Shown here piece after piece: positions 11,199-18,500 of a stretch of DNA of 64,000 nt (positions are counted from its first letter, which is position 1; the number at the start of each line of letters is the position of its first letter). The position numbers and the translations under genes were made by a program. Location of the stretch: contig CAJQUW010001071.1 in the NCBI GenBank assembly GCA_907163375.1, positions 124,001 to 188,000 of the forward strand. Reading direction: 5' to 3'. The DNA is from Prostheceraeus crozeri (taxonomy: Eukaryota; Platyhelminthes; Polycladida; Euryleptidae). The notes below the pieces were generated by a model, which was given only the letters and a program-made list of their open reading frames with translations, made no database searches and was not told the origin of the DNA.

Positions 11199-12434
11199 AT
11201 GGTCAATAACGACAAAAACAAAAAATTTCACATCAAAATGTGCGTATGCGGTCGAATCAACCGCCGAGACGGTCTCAGGGACCACATAAGGAAGGCAGGG
11301 GCCGACCACATGGTTATCCTGAATAGGATTGCCTGTGTGAAGTGCAGGGTGCTGTTGGTTGTTGGGCAGGAGGCCGAGTTTTATCGGAGGCATGGTGAGT
11401 GTGTAGGAGGGTTGGTGACCGATTTGAGATTTACGCAGTTGATTGTGGAAGAGAGGGAGCGAATGTTGGCGAATGTTGCGAATGTTGTTGAGAATGTTGT
11501 TGAGAATGCTAGTGGGAATGTTGTTGAGAATGCTAGTGGGAATGCTGTGGAGAATGCTAGTGGGAATGCTGTGGAGAATGAGGTAGAGAATGCTGTGGCC
11601 GGTTTGAAGGCTGACAAGTGGCGGAAGAGAGTGTTTGAGAGTGATGATGAGGATGATGTGGATTTGGATAGGGAGCGAGTGAGGAAGTGTGTGAGGAAGT
11701 TGAGCTCTTCGTCATCGGAGGTATCCAATATTGTTATTAGCGACCCCCCGAAGAGCTCATCTTCCCCAATAGTGAAGGGTGGTGGGGTACGGAAGCAGTC
11801 GGCGCGGTGGGATGAGGACATGGAAAAGAAGCATGTGTCGCAGCAAGCGGCACATGCTTTGTTGGTAGATCGCTACGAAAGTTTGAGGAAGGTGAATGAG
11901 AGAACGTTGAGTGAGTTGAGTGAGCTGAAAATGAAGGAGGTGAAATGTAAGGAGGTGGCAGATGAGAATATCCGTATGAGGCGTGTTGTGAAAGAGTTGA
12001 AGGAGAATGTGCGAGTGTTGGAAGACAAGAATGATGAGTGTGAGAAGAGGGCGAGTGCTGCGGAGAGGAGAATGGGAGAGGCAGAAGCGAAGTTTGAGGA
12101 GATGATGAAGGAGATGAGTGTGTTGAGAGCGAGGAATGTTGAGTTGGAGAGGACTGTGGCTCGGCGGGGTGATGAGAGGCAGGCGTGTGAGAAGTTGGAG
12201 CGCATGAGGGATGAGTGGGAACGTGTGAATGAGGATCGTTTGTTTGAGTTCCACATCCCTATTCGGGATAACCATCTGGCCGGCGAAGTCCTCGTCAATA
12301 AAAGCCTGGACGAAAGCATTGTATGCTATCATGGACATCCGAGCAAGAAATGCCTCCACGCTACACTAAGAATGCGCGGGCATCTCCACAAATTTTCAAT
12401 CAGGAAGCCCGCGAGACTGCCTAAGGATGACTAA
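11199..12434 (+). CDS. 411-residue zinc-finger and coiled-coil protein, unknown function
   Basis: I do not recognise this protein. The N-terminus has two Cys/His clusters (CVCGRINRRDGLRDHIRKAG, then CVKC with a later RHGEC), probably zinc-binding. Residues about 90-130 contain a short tandem repeat VENASGN. An acidic-Ser stretch (about 145-200) precedes a long heptad-like Glu/Arg/Lys region (about 210-350), probably a coiled coil. The C-terminal 60 residues are distinct and His-rich. Codon use is unusually rich in purines, GTG and AGG compared with the AT-rich polymerase. It has its own TATA box and leader intron, and after the stop a candidate 61-nt intron, then a histone-like stem-loop and HDV-like ribozyme. 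A regulatory or DNA-binding role is a guess. Confidence 0.8.
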   Translation: MVNNDKNKKFHIKMCVCGRINRRDGLRDHIRKAGADHMVILNRIACVKCRVLLVVGQEAEFYRRHGECVGGLVTDLRFTQLIVEERERMLANVANVVENVVENASGNVVENASGNAVENASGNAVENEVENAVAGLKADKWRKRVFESDDEDDVDLDRERVRKCVRKLSSSSSEVSNIVISDPPKSSSSPIVKGGGVRKQSARWDEDMEKKHVSQQAAHALLVDRYESLRKVNERTLSELSELKMKEVKCKEVADENIRMRRVVKELKENVRVLEDKNDECEKRASAAERRMGEAEAKFEEMMKEMSVLRARNVELERTVARRGDERQACEKLERMRDEWERVNEDRLFEFHIPIRDNHLAGEVLVNKSLDESIVCYHGHPSKKCLHATLRMRGHLHKFSIRKPARLPKDD

Positions 12435-12438
12435 CTTG

Positions 12439-12499
12439 GTAAGTGAAAAAGTAAATAAGATAGTATATCCTATTCTAATACATATCATTTTCATTGCAG
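12439..12499 (+). other. Candidate 3'-UTR intron
   Basis: Four bases after the stop codon TAA (12432-12434) comes GTAAGT, and CATTGCAG ends at 12499. Removing it would place the stem-loop about 57 nt after the stop codon, against 118 nt without splicing. The two other genes have 27-30 nt. Confidence 0.5.
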
Positions 12500-12551
12500 A
12501 TCTTTGCCTGCCTTCACCACCCCATCAATTTACTCCCGAGAACGAACCATC

Positions 12552-12567
12552 GGCTCTCTTAAGGGCC
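12552..12567 (+). terminator. Histone-like 3' stem-loop, copy 1
   Basis: GGCTCTCTTAAGGGCC folds into a 6-bp stem and 4-base loop, matching the histone pattern GGYYYU-loop-ARRRCC position by position, and is followed by ACC as in histone mRNAs. The first loop base is C where most histones have U; the third is the usual U. It should be a binding site for the host stem-loop binding protein SLBP. The ribozyme cut site is five bases beyond the stem. Confidence 0.8.
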
Positions 12568-12572
12568 ACCTA

Positions 12573-12641
12573 GGGGCAAGACATGATAGAACCTCCACGC
12601 GGTTTGCCCTGGGCAGTCTTCGGACTGGCGAATACTATCAT
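12573..12641 (+). ncRNA. HDV-like self-cleaving ribozyme, copy 1
   Basis: All parts of the HDV nested double pseudoknot are present in order. P1: GGGGCAA (12573-12579) with TTGCCCT (12604-12610), including the G1.U wobble. P2: ATGATAG (12583-12589) with CTATCAT (12635-12641). P3: ACC/GGT. P1.1 can form from CC in L3 and the GG after P1. P4: CAGTC-TTCG-GACTG. J4/2 reads GCGAAT as in HDV, with the catalytic C at 12629. L3 here is TCCACGC where the other copies and HDV have TCCTCGC, so the base equivalent to HDV U23 is A and activity may be lower. Predicted cleavage is between 12572 and 12573. A perfect 7-bp hairpin (12643-12668) follows. Confidence 0.88.
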
Positions 12642-12692
12642 TAAGTTGAATCTGCTATCAGTCAACTTGAACGTTGCGTCGCGTTAGAGGGG

Positions 12693-12699
12693 TATATAA
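12693..12699 (+). promoter_or_regulatory. TATA box of the 88-residue gene
   Basis: TATATAA stands 33 bases upstream of the start codon at 12732, right after ribozyme copy 1 and its trailing hairpin. The downstream gene therefore has its own promoter and is not only a cleaved part of a long transcript. Confidence 0.75.
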
Positions 12700-12731
12700 A
12701 CCACTGCCTCTCATTTCATTTCATTTCAATC

Positions 12732-12998
12732 ATGCAGACGCCGAACAGTCAAGTCAGCTCTCCTCGCGGACCGCAGTTAAGGCCGCGAAATTTATTTGAG
12801 GAGTTCGTCAGGCTAGAGGAGCAAGACAGAGTCCACAACAATCTTGCTCGGATTGGCAATCCGATGACAGCAACTGCTGCCAATCCAACGGAATGGCGCT
12901 ACATTCCACTCTATACTCACATGCCAGTTAGTGTGGAAGTCGACAGTGCTACCAAAGAGAGAGTCTTTGACTCTCTCAGCAGAATTGGTAGGCTGTAG
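12732..12998 (+). CDS. 88-residue protein, unknown function
   Basis: I do not recognise it. The short protein has a Pro/Arg-rich start, a charged helix-like stretch (LFEEFVRLEEQDRVHNNLAR) and the tail VFDSLSRIGRL. The helix-like motif NLARIGN is echoed by SLSRIGR at the end. The start is supported by a TATA box and a clean CATTTCATTT-type leader. Its stop is followed after 27 bases by a histone-like stem-loop and ribozyme. Being a separate transcription unit with a dedicated 3' module supports a real gene. Confidence 0.75.
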   Translation: MQTPNSQVSSPRGPQLRPRNLFEEFVRLEEQDRVHNNLARIGNPMTATAANPTEWRYIPLYTHMPVSVEVDSATKERVFDSLSRIGRL

Positions 12999-13025
12999 GA
13001 TGACGACTCCCGAGAACGAACCATC

Positions 13026-13041
13026 GGCTCTCTTAAGGGCC
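13026..13041 (+). terminator. Histone-like 3' stem-loop, copy 2
   Basis: Same 16 bases as copy 1, GGCTCTCTTAAGGGCC, followed by ACCAT and the ribozyme. It starts 27 bases after the stop codon of the 88-residue gene, within the usual distance of histone stem-loops from stop codons. Confidence 0.82.
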
Positions 13042-13046
13042 ACCAT

Positions 13047-13115
13047 GGGGCAAGACATGATAGAACCTCCTCGCGGTTTGCCCTGGGCAGTCTTCGGACT
13101 GGCGAATACTATCAT
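13047..13115 (+). ncRNA. HDV-like self-cleaving ribozyme, copy 2
   Basis: Identical in the pairing parts to copy 1, and carrying the HDV-type L3 TCCTCGC, the GGGCA after P1 and GCGAAT before the 3' strand of P2. The L3, P1/P1.1 junction and J4/2 words match the HDV genomic ribozyme as I remember it, while the stems differ in sequence but keep pairing. Predicted cleavage is between 13046 and 13047. A 7-bp hairpin (AAGTTGA/TCAACTT) starts at 13117. Confidence 0.93.
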
Positions 13116-13214
13116 TAAGTTGAATCTGCTATCAGTCAACTTGAACATTATGCAGTCGATTGCTATCCCTGAAGCATTCTGATTCGCTGTTGAGCAATTC
13201 ATTGTTGAAAACCC

Positions 13215-13222
13215 TATATAAG
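13215..13222 (+). promoter_or_regulatory. TATA box of the 83-residue gene
   Basis: TATATAAG is 41 bases upstream of the start codon at 13263 and about 100 bases after ribozyme copy 2. Confidence 0.75.
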
Positions 13223-13262
13223 CCAGAAGATTGTAGCGCTTCTCATTCAATTTGAAGTCACG

Positions 13263-13514
13263 ATGGAAGCGACATCTGCCGACAATATTCCCGTCTTCAC
13301 TGATGAAGACAACGGTATTCCCGAGTTCGTCATCCTCGACGAGTGGGATGAGGATGAGAAGAAGGGGAAGATCAAGAGGATCGTTTGGACGGATGAGGTG
13401 TGGACTCCAAATACCACCCGCATCCGAAAGGTGCCAGATGCACCACCACGGCTTAGGCGGTATAGGGTATACGAGAACCTAACCGTCATACCTATTGACT
13501 ATTCAAGCCAATAG
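13263..13514 (+). CDS. 83-residue acidic protein, unknown function
   Basis: I do not recognise it. The first half is acidic (FTDEDNGIPEFVILDEWDED), the centre has a Lys patch and Trp residues, and the tail is basic then neutral. No membrane segment or zinc cluster is visible. It has its own TATA box and ends 30 bases before a third stem-loop and ribozyme. The same architecture as its two neighbours suggests the three are expressed as a class, perhaps in S phase. Confidence 0.75.
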   Translation: MEATSADNIPVFTDEDNGIPEFVILDEWDEDEKKGKIKRIVWTDEVWTPNTTRIRKVPDAPPRLRRYRVYENLTVIPIDYSSQ

Positions 13515-13544
13515 TCATCTTGTTACTCCCGAGAACGAACCATC

Positions 13545-13560
13545 GGCTCTCTTAAGGGCC
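13545..13560 (+). terminator. Histone-like 3' stem-loop, copy 3
   Basis: Same 16-base hairpin as the other copies, then ACCAT and the ribozyme. The 20 bases before it (from ACTCCCGAG at 13525) are also conserved in all three copies. Confidence 0.82.
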
Positions 13561-13565
13561 ACCAT

Positions 13566-13634
13566 GGGGCAAGACATGATAGAACCTCCTCGCGGTTTGC
13601 CCTGGGCAGTCTTCGGACTGGCGAATACTATCAT
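13566..13634 (+). ncRNA. HDV-like self-cleaving ribozyme, copy 3
   Basis: Identical to copy 2 over the whole module. Predicted cleavage is between 13565 and 13566. A 7-bp hairpin follows. No TATA box or long open frame comes after this copy, so it closes the series. Confidence 0.93.
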
Positions 13635-13639
13635 TAAGT

Positions 13640-14007
13640 TGAATCTGCTATCAGTCAACTTGAACGTTGCAAATGAAGTTCGGTGTAATACTTCCTTTCG
13701 ACGGGCGTTCCTGTAAAGGGCGGCGGTGAAACCCGTAGCTATGTATACCGCAAGGGACATTCGGCAATGGTCAATCTTGTTAAACCTCTCTGCGTCATGT
13801 TTGCAAGTGATTGCCTCTGTCTCAACGTAGCATGCATTCGCGTCAGGGCGACATTTAGCCAACTGTCGAAGGTTGCCTAAAACTTTCCATTGCATACGTT
13901 ATGAGAACCATGAGTTCTACCTGTCTCTATCAATGAGACGAATTGATGAATGGAATGAAATGGGAGGACACTCACGCGCCACACGCAACATAACACACTT
14001 CTCTCTT
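13640..14007 (+). other. Non-coding, locally structured region
   Basis: No gene is supported. Short inverted pairs are visible: GAAGT with ACTTC (about 13675-13695), ACGGG with CCCGT (about 13699-13732), and a GACATT hairpin near 13760. It shares GGCGTTCCTGT with the structured repeats at 10534-11110. It could be a further RNA element. Confidence 0.35.
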
Positions 14008-14618
14008 CCGTAGTCTAACAAGCTCTTTACACATGGATCGCAGTCGATTGCTATCCCTGTATCAGAAGTGTAAGCTATCTTAATTTATTTGACACTATTT
14101 TATCTACCATCATCGTCCATATGAAATGTTTTTAGATTTACAAGTTAGACTAAGCGTGCTACTATTTCCAAATGAAAAAGTATACATGGTTAAATCATCC
14201 ACTTAAGCCCATCCGTAGTCTAACAAGCTCTTTACACATGGATCGCAGTCGATTGCTATCCCTGTATCAGAAGTGTAAGCTATCTTAATTTATTTGACAC
14301 TATTTCATCTACCATCATCGTCCATATGAAATGTTATAAGATTTACAAGTTAAACTAAGCGTGCTACTATTTCCAAATGAAAAAGTATACATGGTTAAAT
14401 CATCCACTTAAGCCCATCCGTAGTCTAACAAGCTCTTTACACATGGATCGCAGTCGATTGCTATCCCTGTATCAGAAGTGTAAGCTATCTTAATTTATTT
14501 GACACTATTTCATCTACCATCATCGTCCATATGAAATGTTATAAGATTTACAAGTTAAACTAAGCGTGCTACTATTTCCAAATGAAAAAGTATACATGGT
14601 TAAATTATTCACTAAAAC
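14008..14618 (+). repeat. Three tandem copies of a 205-bp repeat
   Basis: Copies begin at CCGTAGTC, positions 14008, 14213 and 14418. Each holds TAGTCTAAC (14011-14019 in copy 1), with its inverse GTTAGACTA 125 bases later in copy 1 and one mismatch in copies 2 and 3. A 20-base word, GCAGTCGATTGCTATCCCTG, also occurs once at 13152-13171 behind ribozyme copy 2. No open frame. Confidence 0.85.
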
Positions 14619-14658
14619 CCCATTCAAGTAAGTCAGTATGAAAGCAAAGATAATACGA

Positions 14659-14672
14659 AATAAACATTTATT
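14659..14672. terminator. Back-to-back poly(A) signals
   Basis: AATAAA at 14659-14664 on the plus strand and AATAAA at 14672-14667 on the minus strand. The minus-strand signal overlaps the stop of the 145-residue gene. Confidence 0.7.
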
Positions 14673-15108
14673 ATGGCATGTATTTCAAAAGGTCTTCATC
14701 GTCAATATCGTCCCAGAGTCTGGCTTCACATAGATTACAAAAACAGTTGAGCTGCTTTAAACGTTCTTCTGCAGCGTCCCTCACTTTCTCAATGTACGCC
14801 CACTCCGCCACGGTTCGCGGTTGGGAGTTAGGGGTGTACCACTCCCATATTTGATGCAAGTGCGACTTGCTGGTCATCTCCATCACCCCTTCGGCATCAT
14901 ATTGTAAATATTTCCACCGTATGCCTGTTAGGTCGGGCAACTCCTCTTCATCCTCCTCCGATAATGATAACTTTCGTATATTGTCGAGATTGTATGTCTT
15001 CTCCACCTTCGCCTTTCTTGGTGCATTTGCTGTAACGAGCACCTTTGCTGATGTATATGGAGAGGAGAACTCCAATGCGGTATTTGGTGTTGTTGGAGGA
15101 CTTGTCAT
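14671..15108 (-). CDS. 145-residue protein, unknown function
   Basis: Not recognised. It has a Ser/Thr/Pro-rich start, a basic patch, an acidic run (SEEDEEELPDL), a Trp-rich middle (WKYLQYD, IWEWYT) and a charged C-terminal helix ending in CFCNLCEARLW, a possible CxxC zinc site. It is divergent from the DNA polymerase gene, and the two share the 15109-15240 intergenic region with CCAAT and TATA boxes. The start is the first ATG. Confidence 0.65.
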   Translation of the reverse strand: MTSPPTTPNTALEFSSPYTSAKVLVTANAPRKAKVEKTYNLDNIRKLSLSEEDEEELPDLTGIRWKYLQYDAEGVMEMTSKSHLHQIWEWYTPNSQPRTVAEWAYIEKVRDAAEERLKQLNCFCNLCEARLWDDIDDEDLLKYMP

Positions 15109-15181
15109 GTTGTCTTTGAAATGCTGACTTTGAATAATGATAACTTTAACATTTTTCTAATTCTTAAGTATACACAAGCAG

Positions 15182-15229
15182 CCAATCAGAATGAACATCC
15201 AATGAATGAAGAGGATGAAAGTATATAAG
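15182..15229 (+). promoter_or_regulatory. CCAAT and TATA promoter of the polymerase gene
   Basis: Two CCAAT boxes (15182-15186, 15199-15203) precede GTATATAAG (15221-15229). This is a textbook RNA polymerase II core promoter layout, about 135 bases before a start codon at 15365. Confidence 0.75.
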
Positions 15230-15364
15230 CAAAGTGACATTCAGGTCATTTCATTTAATCTGTGAATCATACAAGTGACGAACGCACGATCTCTCTCTTT
15301 GACTATTATTTGAGTGAAGTCTCTATCTTGTAGAAGTATCAACCTTAAACTTGATTTCGTTGAA

Positions 15365-15552
15365 ATGGTAAGTTGAAAATTTCCTCTCATCTCCCTCAAA
15401 CGTGTGACTAATAGCATCTTCCTCAATTTCAGACATCAACTTCATCACCAACGCCCTCTCTTCTCGAGGAAAGTTTAGAGTTATTGAGTCAAGGTAGGTT
15501 GTAACACTACACTGAGGCTTGAACAGAGATGAAAGAATGATTTCTCTTTCAG
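15365..15552 (+). other. Candidate split leader of the polymerase gene
   Basis: An ATG at 15365-15367 is followed immediately by GTAAGT, and TTTCAG ends at 15432. A second GTAGGT at 15494 pairs with CTTTCAG ending at 15552. Two very short introns (65 and 59 nt) are thus plausible, with the start codon abutting the first donor. The gene for the 204-residue protein at the other end has the same arrangement. Splicing is inferred from consensus sites. Confidence 0.5.
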
Positions 15553-18500
15553 GTGATGTGAGTTCCAGCTCAGGACTCTCGCGGCAAGGCAACGAGTGGG
15601 AATGTGCCGACTGCGGACATATGTTTACAAGGAAGCACAGTCTCCTTCGACACATCAAACAACGTGTGTGTCAACGCAAAGCGGCGTCAATCTCCGGAGG
15701 TGAAGTTGATTCTGACGATGACATCTCCTTTCCTTGCGATTTGTGCCCTCTTTCTTTTGATAGTCACTTTCAGCGATCTTCGCACAGACTTCAACACACG
15801 CATGCAAATGATCACTACACCAACGGTACCTCTACCATCTCCCTCATTAATGTTTCACATAATAATTTAGTACGCGACTACTGCATGGAGTCCAATACTC
15901 AAATTGTAGATTTTCCTGAGTGGCTCCTTCAAAATTCTAACATTATCGAAGCGCTCTTCAATAATTTAGACAATTTTAGAATGAAGGCGCTCATCTACCT
16001 TAAACTAAAATATATTAAAATAGATTTTCAAACGGGTCAAGTGACGGAGAGAATACAGTTTCATATTCCTTCCTCTTCCGCAACCGAAGTTGTAGACTGC
16101 GAGTCTTGGCTAAATTTTCACATTCAATGTTTAAAATCAAATGTAGATAAATTCAATCAACGCGACAGCGCTCTCATTTTTGATGGTGTGGACTCAGCCA
16201 TATTCAAAATTTCCCTATTAGAAAGTCATGCAGCTCGAGGCACATTTAAACTTCCAAAAACGTTGTATAATAAGAAAGCTGTCATCAATGTTGATTGTAA
16301 ATCACAGTGTTTCAAATATGCAGTCCTATCCATCCTTCACTATAATGATATCAACGCGCATCGAGATCGCACCTATAGCTATAGACAGTGGGAGGATGAA
16401 CTAGACTTTGAAGGTTGTGATAGTAACAACATGAAAATCAAAGATGTAGAAACGTTCGAAAAACATAATAAGATTAAAATTGTCGTTCACGTGTGGGAGA
16501 AGGGGTTGAAGGGTGCCCGCTATAATTCACGTTCAACTTGTTATGAACGTGTAGTCAACCTCTTATTAGTAAAACAAGATGATAGCGAGGAATGGCACTA
16601 CTGTGGTATTCCCAAAATCTCTCGCTTGTACACTCACTTGGGGCACTCTAAAAGAGGTGAACATTTTGTATGCGACCGCTGCATCCGCTCATTTTGGAGT
16701 AAAGATAAATTTGAAACTCACTATGAATGGTGCAAGCGAGGTAAATTACAAATGGAACGCATGCCCAAAGATAAAATATTTTCACATAGGGATAATGGTG
16801 ACGAATTAAGTCCCCTGCGTGTCATTTACGCAGACATAGAATGCTACATTGATGATATCATCCACAAGCCAGCAGCCATATCCTGCTATGAAGTATGGCA
16901 TGACCACTTTAGGAATAGACAAAACAAAATGCATACTTGGCAAGGTGAAGATTGCATTTCAAAATTTCTAGAATTTCTCGATAAAGCTGCAAAATTTCAA
17001 CAATCATATGATTCCCAATTGCAGCGTAAGTCACTACATATGTCAGATGAAGACAAACAAAAATTTGAAAGTTGCACATCCTGTCCTAAATGTCATAAAA
17101 CGTTTGATGACGATAAAATTAAGAAAGTGCGTGATCATGATCACATCACTGGTAAATTTAGAAACGCACTCTGCTCCAAATGTAACTTTTCACTTAGGTT
17201 GAGACGTCGTGTACTACCCGTCATTTTTCATAACTTTAAGGGCTATGACAGTCATATGCTCATAAAAGGAGGGTTGAGCCAGATGAAATCGTGGCAGTTT
17301 AATGTAATAGCACAAACGAGAGAAAAATTCATGGCAATGACAGCAAAAGTACCAGTAGATAAAACTAAAGAAAATAAGACAGTCTTCTTCGAAATAAAAT
17401 TTTTAGATTCATTTCAATTCATGTCAGCGTCACTAGCTTCTCTCGTTCGTAATCTCAAGTTTCTTCCCCATAGTCAAACTTTGAAGAAACACTATCCAAA
17501 CTTAACGGATGAAATAATCACTCGCAAAGGAGTCTTTCCTTATGCGTATTTTAGCTCAATGTCTAAACTAAATGAAACAACCCTTCCTTCCATTGACAAA
17601 TTCAAAAACGATTTGACGGGTGAAGATTGTCCAGTAGAGGACTATGAACATGCTCAAGAGGCATGGTTAAAATTTAATTGTAAAACGTTTGGCGATTATA
17701 TGATCGCTTACTTAGAATTAGATGTCATTTTGCTGGCTGATGTCTTTCAGGAGTTTCGACGAGTGGCATTAGAAGAAGACAAATTAGATCCTATCCACTT
17801 TGTCAGTCTACCAGCCATGTCCTTTAAATCAGCCTTTAAAATGACTGGTGAGACCATTCATCTCTTACAAGACCCGGAGATGTATAATATATTTGAGCGC
17901 GGAATACGCGGTGGTCTCACATTTGTAAATAAACATCATATAAAATCTGAAACAGTAGGTGATGATCATATCCACCTAAAGTACTATGACCAAAATAATT
18001 TATATGGCAGTTCACTGTCTAAACCACTACCTCATTCCGAGTTTAGTTGGTTAAATCAAAATGAGCTTGAGTATTACTCCAACCCTTCAAACATACTGAA
18101 TATTCCAGATGAAGGTGATTGGGGATATTATTTTGAAGTGGATTTGATTTATCCAAATAGTATTAAAAATAAAACTGCTGATTTCCCACTCGCACCTGAA
18201 TCTGGCGAAGTGACTGAAGATATGTTTTCACCATTCATGTCACAATTTCATAATAACTTAACAGAGTGTGGACAGCCAAGGTACAAACCATGCCGCAAAC
18301 TTTTACTCACCCAATATGATAAGAAAAATTATCTCGTACACTTCTGCATATTAAAATTCTATTTAGAAATGGGCATGCTTCTAAAGTCAGTTCACCGCAT
18401 TATCAAATTTAGACAGAAAGCCTTCCTCAAACCCTACATAGATAGTAACAGTCAAAAACGTGCACTCGCCCAAAATAATTTTGAAAAGGATTTTTATAAA

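Noticed and set aside
11757-12359. 200- and 148-residue minus-strand frames
   Set aside because: They are shadows of the purine-rich coiled-coil gene on the plus strand.
12931-13182. Open frame with the peptide TTPENEPSALLRATMGQ, also found at 13495-13716
   Set aside because: The shared peptide exists only because both frames read through the same stem-loop and ribozyme repeat; RNA structure explains the conservation better than protein.
13515-13895. 126-residue minus-strand frame
   Set aside because: It is the antisense of ribozyme copy 3 and the following non-coding region, with no motif or promoter.
14008-14618. CRISPR-like array
   Set aside because: Units are 205 bp and contiguous with no spacers, in animal DNA.
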